Shown: positions 48,331-57,387, counted from the stretch's first letter. The stretch: 64,000 nt of DNA from Taylorella equigenitalis ATCC 35865 (GCF_000276685.1 NC_018108.1:992001-1056000), one strand, 5' to 3'. Program-made: numbers and translations. The notes: generated from the letters alone by a model not told the origin.

Positions 48331-48645
48331 TTACCCTAAAACAACTTCAAATGCCTCCATTACAGGATGTTCAGCATACATATGTTTATTGAGAGGTATG
48401 GATTTATGCATTTCTTTATAATTTTCTGAAGTTTTCCAAGACTCAAATGCTTCTTTACTTTCCCAAACACTGCAAGAAGAGAATACAACAATTTCTCCAT
48501 CCAATTCTTTATCAAGTTTTAATAATTTGAAATCCACCAAACCCTGAACAGTATCGATATTTTTATAGGATTCATCCCAGATCCCAGGGTATTCACTTTC
48601 ATATTTTGCGTGAATTTTAAAACGATTCATAGTCATGTATTTCAT
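48331..48645 (-). CDS. IsdG/ABM-type haem-degrading monooxygenase homologue
   Basis: 104 aa. The antibiotic-biosynthesis-monooxygenase fold is recognised by NRFKIH at the start and VWESKEAFESWKTSENYKEMHK. Asn7, Trp70 and His80 occupy the positions and spacing of the IsdG Asn-Trp-His triad that ruffles and cleaves haem. A strong AAGGAG precedes the ATG and it overlaps the COG0523 gene by four bases. Function as haem monooxygenase is inferred from the triad; other ABM enzymes are possible. Cytoplasmic. Confidence 0.8.
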   Translation of the reverse strand: MKYMTMNRFKIHAKYESEYPGIWDESYKNIDTVQGLVDFKLLKLDKELDGEIVVFSSCSVWESKEAFESWKTSENYKEMHKSIPLNKHMYAEHPVMEAFEVVLG

Positions 48646-49619
48646 GATTTCTCCTTAAATATCTTCATAAATGTGTGGGCTGACTTGCGGATTTTCTCTA
48701 TATCTACGCCACGGCAAATAAACAATAGCCTTGAAAGACCATCGCCCCAAAGTGGCTCCAGCAGGTGTTCTGGCGGATAGATGCAATGCTGAACACCATG
48801 CAAAAAAACTGGTTTTTCTTGCCCTTTTAAGTAGAGCATACCTTTTATACGCAATATAGACTCTCCATATTGTTTAAGCAAGATATTTAACCACAAACCG
48901 AACACAGTCCAATCCAAAAGCTTATCAAAAACTATAACACCAGACTGTGTTTCATTATGTATTTTAAAGCCCTCAGAAGAGAATGGTATATTATGAAACT
49001 CAGTCCGTGCTTCCTCGGTCGCAAATAAATTCGAAGTATTTACAAGTTTATCATGGTCTATCCATGCACCATTTGAGCCAAGCCCCTCAACTCTGCTCTT
49101 AATTAGCCTCTCTTCTTCTGCAGAAATTAAATCACGTTTAGATAAAACCCATGTATTGCTGGCAATGACTTGCGGAAGCCACTCAGGATGCGTGGTTGAC
49201 TGAGTAATTGCCAACGTGCCATCAATAACGCATGTCATACCATGAACTACAAACTTACTTTTTAAATGAGTATCAAAGCTAAGGGTATTAAGCATTGAAG
49301 CGGGATTAGCTAGACCCGTAGTTTCGATAATAATATTTTTAAAAGGAGTAATTTTGCAGGCATTTTGATCAGAGAGCACTTTCAGCAGGGTTTCCTTAAC
49401 ATCGGAAAGCACAGTACAACAGATACATCCCGACGACAGCAAATAAGTGTTTTCATGGACTTGCTCTACAAGCAAATTATCGAGTCCAATTTCACCCAAC
49501 TCATTAACCACAACAAGTGTGTCACTATTCGCCTCATGAGCAAGAATATTTTTAATCAGGGTGGTCTTACCGCTACCTAAAAACCCAGTTATAACGTGTA
49601 TTGGAATTCGATCAGGCAT
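48642..49619 (-). CDS. COG0523 (CobW/ZNG-type) metal-chaperone GTPase
   Basis: 325 aa starting at the ATG before PDRIPIHVITGFLGSGKTTL. Walker A GSGKTT near residue 13, the metal-binding SGCICCTVLSDV (CxCC) near 63, and NELGEIG near 40 are the family hallmarks. A C-terminal CobW_C domain follows. COG0523 GTPases deliver zinc, cobalt or other metals to client proteins. It overlaps the CGLCG protein by eight bases upstream and the IsdG-like gene downstream, so all three are coupled. Confidence 0.92.
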   Translation of the reverse strand: MPDRIPIHVITGFLGSGKTTLIKNILAHEANSDTLVVVNELGEIGLDNLLVEQVHENTYLLSSGCICCTVLSDVKETLLKVLSDQNACKITPFKNIIIETTGLANPASMLNTLSFDTHLKSKFVVHGMTCVIDGTLAITQSTTHPEWLPQVIASNTWVLSKRDLISAEEERLIKSRVEGLGSNGAWIDHDKLVNTSNLFATEEARTEFHNIPFSSEGFKIHNETQSGVIVFDKLLDWTVFGLWLNILLKQYGESILRIKGMLYLKGQEKPVFLHGVQHCIYPPEHLLEPLWGDGLSRLLFICRGVDIEKIRKSAHTFMKIFKEKS

Positions 49620-49902
49620 CAAGTCTCGCAAGATAAGCCTCATCCAGAATATCAAAGCTTGGTTGCATAAGCTCAACTTTCAGCCACAACTCATGCAATC
49701 CATTCGCAAGTTCACGCCTACCAGTAGGTCCCTCTAAAACATAATTTACGCCCTGAGAATCGTAAACTTTAATATGGGTAGGTTTTAGTATTGCATTTAT
49801 GATGGCAATACGCCTGTACCTCTCCTGCCTACGTGGAAGTTCATCCGATAATGTATCTGTCCAATCCGTTATTTCGGCGATTAGACCACAAAGTCCACAC
49901 AT
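49612..49902 (-). CDS. Small CGLCG protein of unknown function
   Basis: 96 aa beginning MCGLCGLIAEITDW. The N-terminal CxxC can bind a metal, and RRQERYRRIAIINAIL near residue 25 is a conserved basic helix. Homologues I recall in Bordetella-type bacteria also precede a COG0523 GTPase gene, so it is possibly a client or partner of that GTPase; this is inference. The ribosome-binding site is weak, and a GAGG further upstream is out of range. Confidence 0.72.
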   Translation of the reverse strand: MCGLCGLIAEITDWTDTLSDELPRRQERYRRIAIINAILKPTHIKVYDSQGVNYVLEGPTGRRELANGLHELWLKVELMQPSFDILDEAYLARLDA

Positions 49903-49958
49903 ATATCTTAAGACTGTGCGAGAAAGTGTATGAACCTCCTCTCACACAAGTTATCTTA

Positions 49959-50840
49959 TTAATTTTGACGAGGACAGCGTTTTGCGAAATCATCTGCGAT
50001 TTCGTTCATAGTCACAATCTTCACGCCATCATGCGATTTGATATGCTTGATTAGACGATCAAGCATAAGTAAAACTTGAGGGCGTCCTGACACATCAGGG
50101 TGAATAGTAATTGGGAATACAGCATAATCCATATTTTCGTAAACCCAGTCGAATTGATCACGCCACATATCCTCTATATCTCGTGGATTCACAAAGCCAT
50201 GACTGTTTGGAGATTTTTTTATAAACATCATAGGAGGCAAATCATCGAGATACCAACTTGCAGGAATTTCAATTAAATCTGATTCCGTACCACGAACAAG
50301 AGGTTTCATCCATGATTCTGCATCTTGACTGTAATCTATTTTGGTCCACTTATCTCCCACACGTACATAGTACGGTGTGAAATCATTATGCATCAAGCTA
50401 TGGTCATACTTTATACCCTTCTCTAGTAAAAGCTCGTTTGTTACATTGCTAAACTCCCACCAAGGTGCCACATAACCAGTTGGAGCTTTACCTGATAAAT
50501 CCTTAATTAAATCGAAGCACTTATCAAGAACAGCTTGCTCCTGCTCTCTAGTCATGGCAATAGGATTCTCATGGCTATATCCGTGCATACCTACTTCGTG
50601 ACCAGCTTTCACAACCTCAGCCATTTGCTTTGGAAATGTCTCAACTGAGTGACCTGGAATAAACCAAGTTGTAGTCAAACCATGCTTTGCAAAAAGATCT
50701 AGAAGTCGTAAAGATCCAACCTCACCCGCAAATAAACCGCGAGAAATGTCATCTGGTGAATCCTCTCCTCCATAAGAGCCAAGCCAGCCTGCAACAGCAT
50801 CTACATCAATACCAAATGATACGAAAATTTCTTTAGCCAT
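49959..50840 (-). CDS. HpPgdA-like polysaccharide deacetylase (NodB fold)
   Basis: 293 aa, the exact length I recall for Helicobacter pylori PgdA (HP0310). Metal ligands Asp14 ([12 protein letters not shown]), His86 and His90 ([10 protein letters not shown]) are in place, and [11 protein letters not shown] near 137 and [14 protein letters not shown] near 240 are typical of the group. No signal peptide. HpPgdA is needed for peptidoglycan N-deacetylation and lysozyme resistance, but close relatives are cyclic-imide hydrolases or allantoinases (PuuE). Downstream of the ABC transporter; either role fits. Confidence 0.83.
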   Translation of the reverse strand: MAKEIFVSFGIDVDAVAGWLGSYGGEDSPDDISRGLFAGEVGSLRLLDLFAKHGLTTTWFIPGHSVETFPKQMAEVVKAGHEVGMHGYSHENPIAMTREQEQAVLDKCFDLIKDLSGKAPTGYVAPWWEFSNVTNELLLEKGIKYDHSLMHNDFTPYYVRVGDKWTKIDYSQDAESWMKPLVRGTESDLIEIPASWYLDDLPPMMFIKKSPNSHGFVNPRDIEDMWRDQFDWVYENMDYAVFPITIHPDVSGRPQVLLMLDRLIKHIKSHDGVKIVTMNEIADDFAKRCPRQN

Positions 50841-50918
50841 AATATGCCTCCTTACCTATATGTCTTTATGATATCACTATGATGTGACAACTAGTAGGCG
50901 GTTTCTAATCTCTAGAGT

Positions 50919-51890
50919 CTAAGAAATCTTCGAATACTTTTCTAACTCAATCCCAATTCTCGAACCAATATCAATAAGATCTTCTGAGTAGAACAATATC
51001 TCTTGCCCATCTTCTAAATCTGCATTATAAGCATAGTGAGCACCTTTAAATATACGTTCTTTTACAACAACCTGTAAATTCGCAAAATTACGTACATGTA
51101 CATGCTGAGGGCGGACGAGAATATTGCCACCAATTGAAGGAAGGTTTAGGATGGAGCCTTTGCCGATAAATCTGGCAACCCACTCCGAAAGAGGCTTGTT
51201 ATAAAGGTTCTCAGGGGTATCAAACTGTTCAACCCTACCTGCATTCATCACTGCAATCTTATCTGCAAGAGCCATAGCTTCGGCTTGATCGTGTGTCACA
51301 TAGATAAATGTAGCACCCGTTTTGCGCTGAAATTCACGGAATGTGCGTTCCATCGAACCACGAAGATGCTGATCCAAATTCGCAAGGGGCTCGTCAAGAA
51401 GCACTATTTTAGGTGTTGATACGAGGCAACGTGCAAGTGCGACGCGTTGACGTTGACCCCCGCTTAGCTCATTGGGGTAGCGGTCTGCGAAATTCTCTAA
51501 ATTAACGGCTTTAAGGGCATCATGCACACGGGACTTATACTCTTGCCCTTTTATACCCTTAAGTTTTAGGGCGTAACCGACATTTCCGTCAACGTGCATA
51601 TGAGGCCAAAGTGCATAAGATTGAAAAACCATACTAATTTCACGTTTTTCAGGGGGTATATGAACTTGCTTATAAGGAGTGGCACTTGAAAGAATTTTTG
51701 AACCAAAGCGAATCTCACCTTCTGAAACGGGTTCAAATCCAGCAATCATACGAAGCAAGGTGGTTTTACCACATCCAGATGGACCAAGTAGGGCTATGAA
51801 TTCACCCTTTTCGAACTCGAGTGATACATTTTGCACGACCTGATTGTGGTCGTAAAATTTAGAGATATTATGAAGAATAAGTCTAGTCAT
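50919..51890 (-). CDS. ABC transporter ATP-binding protein (FbpC/PotA type)
   Basis: 323 aa from the ATG before TRLILHNISKFY. Walker A GPSGCGKTT near residue 34, signature LSGGQRQRVALARCL near 133, Walker B VLLDEPLANLD, and a TOBE-like C-terminal domain. Powers import with the fused permease and solute-binding protein encoded upstream. A 27-bp inverted repeat lies between this gene and the permease stop. Confidence 0.92.
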   Translation of the reverse strand: MTRLILHNISKFYDHNQVVQNVSLEFEKGEFIALLGPSGCGKTTLLRMIAGFEPVSEGEIRFGSKILSSATPYKQVHIPPEKREISMVFQSYALWPHMHVDGNVGYALKLKGIKGQEYKSRVHDALKAVNLENFADRYPNELSGGQRQRVALARCLVSTPKIVLLDEPLANLDQHLRGSMERTFREFQRKTGATFIYVTHDQAEAMALADKIAVMNAGRVEQFDTPENLYNKPLSEWVARFIGKGSILNLPSIGGNILVRPQHVHVRNFANLQVVVKERIFKGAHYAYNADLEDGQEILFYSEDLIDIGSRIGIELEKYSKIS

Positions 51891-51900
51891 AGCTTTCAGG

Positions 51901-51927
51901 CAAATGTACGATTTTATCGTACATTTG
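51901..51927. promoter_or_regulatory. 12-bp inverted repeat between permease and ATPase genes
   Basis: Perfect arms CAAATGTACGAT and ATCGTACATTTG around TTT, 11 bases upstream of the ATPase start and 45 bases past the permease stop. It contains no U tract on either strand, so it looks more like an mRNA hairpin or operator than a terminator. Confidence 0.6.
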
Positions 51928-51972
51928 AAATTTCTAAATAAAATCAATGAGTTATATAAAATTATAAGCTCA

Positions 51973-53655
51973 TTAACTCCTCCACGGGATTACGCCCTTA
52001 GGAATGTACCTGGAAAACATATCCAATACAAGCATAAGCAAAACTACAATAGCCACAACCACAACAGACATAGCAGAAGCCATAATCCCATCACCACTCT
52101 CTTCCATATTAAAAATAAGGACGCCGACGGTTTCATTGCCAAAAGACCAAAGCAACGCAGATACCGTCAATTCATTGAATGCAAGCAGAAAAACAAGAAT
52201 CATCCCCGCAAAAGAAGCAGGCACAAGCAATGGAAAAATTATGTCACGCAGACGTTGCATACGCCCCGCCCCGCACAACTGTGCCGCCTCCTCAAACGAA
52301 TCGTCCATCTGCATCATAGTGCTCTCTATTGGCTTAAATCCAACCGTAAAAAAACGGGAAAGATAGGCAAAAAATATCGTCCAAATCGTACCATATAAAA
52401 CAATATCAATAAGTGGCAATGGCCTAGCAAATAGCAGAATTACTGCGATCGAAAGAACAACACCTGGCAATGCATACGGGACATCCATCGCAATCTGCAA
52501 CCAATTCACAAGACGACTTCGCGATTTTGTAAACCACAACGCAAGTGGAATCCCAATCATTACAATACACATAGCCGCACCGATAGACAAAAAGAAACTA
52601 TTTTTAAATGCTCGCCAGGTCACACTTTGGGGCGTAAACAAATTCGCATAGCCATGAAGGCTTAGTGTATCCCATGTAAGAACAACTCCCTGAGCTGGAA
52701 CTAAAGAGCTTATTACTAAAGCAATAAGAGGTACTACTAAAATTAAAGTTAAAAAAATAGCAATACCGCCTTCAATCCAAATACGCCCTTTCCCTAGCTT
52801 AAAACTAAGAGGCTTTCCAGGAAGTCCCATAATTTGCATCTTACGTTGAAAGTAATTTTGCAACCACACGACAATAAGCGATAAAGATGCAATCAAAACA
52901 GAAATTGATGCCACCTGATCTATCATGGTTGGCCCAAAATCAGCCATTTTTTGATAAACCAAAGTTGGCAATACATAAAACGAAGCTGGAATCCCTAGCA
53001 TTGCAGGGATTCCAAAATTACCAAGTGCTGAAATAAATGCTATAGCTGCAGCTGCTACTATAGCATTTTTACAAAGTGGCAATATCATGTCCACAAGCAC
53101 ATCCCGAAGTGATGCCCCGCTTAGGCGTGCTGCCTCTATTAGCTCTTTAGGAATATTCAGTATATTTGTGCGAATAGTCAGAAACACCAAAGGTGCACTC
53201 TGAATACCCAAAAGCAAAATAATCCCCCAATCTGAATACAAAGGTTGCTTAGAGCCAAGATCAGGAGCAAGCCCTATCATTTTTAACAAAGCACTATTAG
53301 GACCCATCAGCTGAAGCCAACTTAAAGCCATAACTTGAGGCGGTATCATCATGGGCAACATAAACATCATGACGAAAAAGCTTTTAAATCGCACATTTGT
53401 TAATGTTATAAGTAGTGCAAGTGAACCTCCAATGATGAGGGATAGAAGCATTGCCAGCCCAGAAGTATATAGGCTATTAAATGTGGCCGTCCATGTAGAA
53501 CTTTGGGCCATTATTTTGGAGAAAGAGGATTTATCGGCCTCTGCAATATCCATCAATACCTGCAGAACAAGTCGGGCAGTTGGTAAGACCGATATAATCA
53601 GAATAATAAAAACCAACCCCCAAATTATGGGAGTTGGCAATGAACTTCTCTTCAA
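51973..53655 (-). CDS. ABC transporter permease, two fused membrane domains (FbpB type)
   Basis: 560 aa with about twelve helices. Two binding-protein-dependent transport motifs (EAA loops) are visible: LIEAARLSGASLRDVLVDMILPL near residue 178 and FEEAAQLCGAGRMQRLRDIIFPLL near 452. Fusion of both halves is usual for FbpB-like iron and related importers. Stop overlaps nothing, but it is nine bases from the solute-binding gene. Confidence 0.92.
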   Translation of the reverse strand: MKRSSLPTPIIWGLVFIILIISVLPTARLVLQVLMDIAEADKSSFSKIMAQSSTWTATFNSLYTSGLAMLLSLIIGGSLALLITLTNVRFKSFFVMMFMLPMMIPPQVMALSWLQLMGPNSALLKMIGLAPDLGSKQPLYSDWGIILLLGIQSAPLVFLTIRTNILNIPKELIEAARLSGASLRDVLVDMILPLCKNAIVAAAAIAFISALGNFGIPAMLGIPASFYVLPTLVYQKMADFGPTMIDQVASISVLIASLSLIVVWLQNYFQRKMQIMGLPGKPLSFKLGKGRIWIEGGIAIFLTLILVVPLIALVISSLVPAQGVVLTWDTLSLHGYANLFTPQSVTWRAFKNSFFLSIGAAMCIVMIGIPLALWFTKSRSRLVNWLQIAMDVPYALPGVVLSIAVILLFARPLPLIDIVLYGTIWTIFFAYLSRFFTVGFKPIESTMMQMDDSFEEAAQLCGAGRMQRLRDIIFPLLVPASFAGMILVFLLAFNELTVSALLWSFGNETVGVLIFNMEESGDGIMASAMSVVVVAIVVLLMLVLDMFSRYIPKGVIPWRS

Positions 53656-53663
53656 CGGTATGA

Positions 53664-54632
53664 TTAATTAAAGATTTTAGAGAATTCTTCTTTGTCTTTT
53701 TCAGTATTTTCTAAAGCTTTAGCTGAATCGAACGGTAGAAGTTTTATATCCTTACGATCAGGGAAGCCAGCCGGAGGTGTTACACCATTTCGTGCTGGAA
53801 GATAGCCCTGTTTAACAACAAGCTCTTGTCCTTCTGCAGAAAGCAGGAAGTCCACAAACTTAGATGCGAGCTCCTGATTTTTTGAGCTTTTTAGAATCGC
53901 AACTGGCTCCGTAACCATAGAAACACCTTCTTGAGGAAATACAAATTCTACAGGTGAACCCTTAGCTTTTTCACGGATAGCAAGATAATCAACAAGCACA
54001 CCATATGGTTTTTCGCCAGCTGCTATTGCTTTAAGAACACTTCCATTACCTTTTATTGGATTCATATCGTTTTCTTTAAGAGCCTTGTAGTAGTCCCAAC
54101 CGAATTCAGGATTTGTAGTTAATGCTGACAAATGTATTAGAGCTGCACCAGAGTAAAGTGGGCTAGGCATAGCAGCTTGACCTTTTAATTCAGGCTTTGT
54201 TAGATCCTTCCAAGATGCTGGTTTAACTTTTGCATCCTTGTGATATGCAATACCGGTAGTAATCAATTTTGTACCGTAGTAATACCCTTCTTTATCGTAA
54301 AGAGCTTCATCATAATTTGATTTTTCTTTTGAGTCGTGAGTCGCTAGTAAACCCTCTTTTTTCAACTGCTCTAAAGTCACACTATCAGCAATAAGTAGTA
54401 AGTCAGGTTTTGTTACACCAGCCTCTAACTCTGCACGAAATTTTGTCATAAGTTTAGTAGTACCATCACGCACCCACTCAACTTTAACACCAGGGTTAGC
54501 TTTTTCGAATGCTTCCACAGTCATCTGAGCATCGGCTACTGGTTGTGAAGTATATAAAGTTAGATTTTGAGCTTGGGTTGCAGTCATAGCGAACAAGCCT
54601 GTAACAACTAGAGGAATTAATTTCTTGATCAT
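53664..54632 (-). CDS. ABC transporter periplasmic solute-binding protein (iron-type family, substrate uncertain)
   Basis: 322 aa; ATG before IKKLIPLVVTGLFAMT chosen because GGAGACGAG precedes it at the right spacing. Signal peptide cleaves near TQA-QN. N-terminal LTLYTSQPVADAQMTVEAF and WVRDGTTKLMTKFRAE are typical of the family. The His ligand and the double Tyr that bind Fe(III) in Neisseria FbpA are not evident, so iron is not assured; phosphonate-, thiamine- or other-type substrates remain possible. Co-transcribed with permease and ATPase. Confidence 0.85.
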   Translation of the reverse strand: MIKKLIPLVVTGLFAMTATQAQNLTLYTSQPVADAQMTVEAFEKANPGVKVEWVRDGTTKLMTKFRAELEAGVTKPDLLLIADSVTLEQLKKEGLLATHDSKEKSNYDEALYDKEGYYYGTKLITTGIAYHKDAKVKPASWKDLTKPELKGQAAMPSPLYSGAALIHLSALTTNPEFGWDYYKALKENDMNPIKGNGSVLKAIAAGEKPYGVLVDYLAIREKAKGSPVEFVFPQEGVSMVTEPVAILKSSKNQELASKFVDFLLSAEGQELVVKQGYLPARNGVTPPAGFPDRKDIKLLPFDSAKALENTEKDKEEFSKIFN

Positions 54633-54715
54633 ACTCGTCTCCATAAAATTCTTGTAATTTTATGCAGTTATTGTTTAACTATGATTTCAAATATCCTTGT
54701 AAAAGTACAGTCTAT

Positions 54716-55588
54716 ATGATTCGGTTTCTAGTATTTATTTTGTTATCCTTTTCTTTTAGGGTGGCAATATCCTCCCCGCTTTACCCTATACCTTCAGAAA
54801 AACACAGTTATGTCGCTTGCATCGATAAAGAGGATAGTTCTGCTATTAATCAATGCCTTGAAGAAGAACTTAAAAAAATTAAAAGTTTTAATGAACGTTT
54901 ATTAATGGGACCTGATGATTTAATTAGGAAAGTTAACGATCATGAAATTGATCCTTACTCAAGTAAAAATATTTACATCAAACATAATATAGAAATTTGG
55001 AATGAATACCTAAAAATATCCAGAGAAATTGACTATCTATCTCTAAAAAATAAAGGGATGGGTGGTAATTTTTCGTTACCTCTTTACTATGAACTCATTC
55101 AGTGGGATCAAAGAAGTGATTTCCTCAAAAATCTGCATGAATTCTACGAAAAGATTTTAAGTTTAAATTTTTTAGGTAAATTTAATACCAATTTAACTTT
55201 AGTGGTACCTTACGTAGATGAGTTAAAAGTTGAATCAGTGGAGCATAATTGCTCGTCAACTGAGGATAACTTAATTTGTCTTTTACAACTAGCGGAACAG
55301 GAAAAAACTAGATTCTTCATACTTAAAAACGCTTTATTAGCATTTGATTCAAGTAATCAAGTTAATTCATACGGGAAAACCAAACTAGGAAAATCTCTTA
55401 ATCTTTGGGAAGACTATATGACTAGCTCATGTGATTTATATAAATTAGAAGAAATCTATAAGGGGTACTATTTCAAAGACTATCATAAGTGTAGATATGA
55501 CTTTTATAAAAATAAAAATGATGAGATTTTAAATATCTACAAAGAAATTTCAAAATCATTTAATTCTGTTTTTGGGGACTATGAATGA
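54716..55588 (+). CDS. Secreted two-module LprI/DUF1311-like protein 1
   Basis: 290 aa from the ATG at 54716, before IRFLVFILLSFSF (signal peptide); an upstream in-frame ATG at 54662 adds 18 residues and lacks a ribosome-binding site. Two copies of a Cys-rich helical module: residues about 33-150 (YVACIDKEDSSAINQCLEEELKKI.. IEIWNEYL) and about 185-285 (HNCSSTEDNLICLLQL.. LNLWEDYMTSSC.. HKCRYDFYKN). The pattern C-x(8-10)-C.. W..Y....C.......C is that of LprI-type (DUF1311) proteins, strongly diverged. Unknown function. The next two genes overlap as ATGA. Confidence 0.7.
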   Translation: MIRFLVFILLSFSFRVAISSPLYPIPSEKHSYVACIDKEDSSAINQCLEEELKKIKSFNERLLMGPDDLIRKVNDHEIDPYSSKNIYIKHNIEIWNEYLKISREIDYLSLKNKGMGGNFSLPLYYELIQWDQRSDFLKNLHEFYEKILSLNFLGKFNTNLTLVVPYVDELKVESVEHNCSSTEDNLICLLQLAEQEKTRFFILKNALLAFDSSNQVNSYGKTKLGKSLNLWEDYMTSSCDLYKLEEIYKGYYFKDYHKCRYDFYKNKNDEILNIYKEISKSFNSVFGDYE

Positions 55589-56439
55589 GAATTTGGTTTT
55601 TCATGTTTTTATTTTTTAGCTCTTATTCATGGGCTGGAATTTGGCCTCAATATGAAGCTGAAAAAATTTTCACTAATCTAATAGGTGATTGTGAAGAGGT
55701 TATAGATCCTGATAAAACTCGTGAATGCGCAAACTTAAACGTTAATTTGCTTGAATCTGAAACTAAATCAAAAGTGTATGAAGCTGAGTTAATTTTAGAT
55801 TTAGATAAAAAGACTGAATACAAGAGTACATTAAAAAATAATTTAAAGGAGGCTTTAGGTGAATGGAATATTTTTACAAATTCATATTGTGAGTTAAAAA
55901 ATTCTGGCGGTTTCCCCGATAAAAAAGATGAAAAGTTAATTATAGATTTGTGCAAAGTACAATCATCAACTTTGATAAATTCTTTCTTGGATAAATTTAT
56001 TTCATTTCAAAAAGAAAAACTTCTAGCCCAATTTGAATCCTCAGTACACCACAGCAAATATTATGAAGCTTCGTATAAATTATTAAAGCATAAAGATCAT
56101 ATAGATTGTGCGGTACACAAAGCATTGCCAACTTGTATTTATGATGAATTGAAAAAAATAAAGTTAAAGAGGATTTCTAATAAAGAAGAATTTGTTAGGG
56201 GGCTAAGGTGGATATCTAAAGAATCAGAAACGGAAGCAAATGTTGCAATTGAACAATTTGACCTCTTTGAAAAGGTTATGGATTCAAGTTCTAACTTTAT
56301 CAGCAATTTTTGTGTTTTGGTAAATCCAAACCATATTGATAATTCCTATTTAGAACTTGAATGCACAAGAGATGGATATAAATTTTTCGACCTATTGCTT
56401 GAAATTTGGAACGATAATCATCACTGGGGTTTTGAATGA
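55585..56439 (+). CDS. Secreted two-module LprI/DUF1311-like protein 2
   Basis: 284 aa, signal peptide MRIWFFMFLFFSSYSWA. Module A has GDCEEVIDPDKTRECANLNV and GEWNIFTNSYCELKN, then LIIDLCKVQS. Module B has HIDCAVHKALPTCIYDELK, FDLFEKVM, SSNFISNFCVLVNP and LELECTRDGYKF. Cysteine count and spacing match protein 1 and 3, so these are paralogues though sequence identity is low. Start overlaps the previous stop (ATGA), and the end overlaps the next start, so the trio is translationally coupled. Function unknown. Confidence 0.7.
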   Translation: MRIWFFMFLFFSSYSWAGIWPQYEAEKIFTNLIGDCEEVIDPDKTRECANLNVNLLESETKSKVYEAELILDLDKKTEYKSTLKNNLKEALGEWNIFTNSYCELKNSGGFPDKKDEKLIIDLCKVQSSTLINSFLDKFISFQKEKLLAQFESSVHHSKYYEASYKLLKHKDHIDCAVHKALPTCIYDELKKIKLKRISNKEEFVRGLRWISKESETEANVAIEQFDLFEKVMDSSSNFISNFCVLVNPNHIDNSYLELECTRDGYKFFDLLLEIWNDNHHWGFE

Positions 56440-57266
56440 AAATTTTTAAATTTTTAATTCTTTTTTTTATGTCTTCTTTTGCATGTGCACAGGTCAACGA
56501 AAAGATAAACCCCATCAAAGAGGAGGAATGTTATAGTGCTTCAAGCCCGTATGCATTTGAAGATTGTTTAGCAAAAGTAATAAAGAATATAGATGCTCAA
56601 AATATGAACTATATAGCTAGACTTAAAAAATCTAACTTTTATGGTTTCAATATATCTGATGTAGATTCTGAACAAAACAAAAATTCTATCATCGATCAAG
56701 CATTTGGTGACTGGAAATTATTTCTAATAAATATATGTACAAGTAGAGAATGGTATCAAGATCAAAACTCTGATGGAGATTTATTTTGCACATTGCGTCT
56801 GACTAAACTTTTTTCTAAAGATCTAAACAATCTTGAGGTACATTTAAAAAACAACTCTAATCAAAATAAAGAGGAAACCTCCAAAAATACCAAGAAAAAG
56901 GAATTCAGCATAGAGACTTACAAAAGGGCAAACAAATCCTTAAATCTGATTTTCGAACTTATTAGACTTTCTTACTTTGTGCCTAAAGATAAATATCTTA
57001 CGCCTAATAGTTTTATTAAGGAACATGAAATTATTAATTATGCTGAAAGTTCACTAACAGGTTACATAAACTTATATTGCATAATATACGCAACCGAAAC
57101 TAATGAGAATTTCTATATTAATTCTGATTTCAATGAGCCTTCGTACGCTTCTTGCAAAACTAATTTGATTAATGAATATTTAGATCAAGTTAAAAGTCTG
57201 AGGTTGGGTGAATTAACTAAATTACATAAATATATCTACAGAAAACCTAAATGGTATTCTAATTAG
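56436..57266 (+). CDS. Secreted two-module LprI/DUF1311-like protein 3
   Basis: 276 aa, signal peptide MKIFKFLILFFMSSFACA then QVNEK. Module A: EECYSASSPYAFEDCLAKVIKN, DWKLFLINICTSREW and LFCTLRLTKLF. A lysine/asparagine linker (near 150-165) leads to module B, which has lost the first Cys pair (LIFELIRLSYFVPKD) but keeps YINLYCIIYATE and SYASCKTNLI. Last gene of the trio. AT-rich like its neighbours. Possibly a lysozyme-inhibitor-type periplasmic protein; this is inference only. Confidence 0.68.
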   Translation: MKIFKFLILFFMSSFACAQVNEKINPIKEEECYSASSPYAFEDCLAKVIKNIDAQNMNYIARLKKSNFYGFNISDVDSEQNKNSIIDQAFGDWKLFLINICTSREWYQDQNSDGDLFCTLRLTKLFSKDLNNLEVHLKNNSNQNKEETSKNTKKKEFSIETYKRANKSLNLIFELIRLSYFVPKDKYLTPNSFIKEHEIINYAESSLTGYINLYCIIYATETNENFYINSDFNEPSYASCKTNLINEYLDQVKSLRLGELTKLHKYIYRKPKWYSN

Positions 57267-57306
57267 GTTCTCGATAATTTGAGTGAAATATTGACGGACG
57301 CATTGC

Positions 57307-57335
57307 CACAAAAAAGGTCACCCGAAAGTGACCTT
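57307..57335 (-). terminator. Terminator of gltA with an adjacent TGGCAATG word
   Basis: Stem AAGGTCAC/GTGACCTT with a CCGAAA loop (57314-57335). On the minus strand a run of seven T follows, then GTGGCAATGCG. A degenerate second copy of the half-stem (GTGACC) occurs near 57365-57370. Confidence 0.88.
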
Positions 57336-57387
57336 ATACTCTTTAATGGTCGGGACACCCTAAAGTGACCTCAATCATAAACATATT

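Noticed and set aside
51904-52398. Long plus-strand frames within the ABC permease region
   Set aside because: They are antisense shadows of a strongly conserved permease gene and have basic, low-complexity products.
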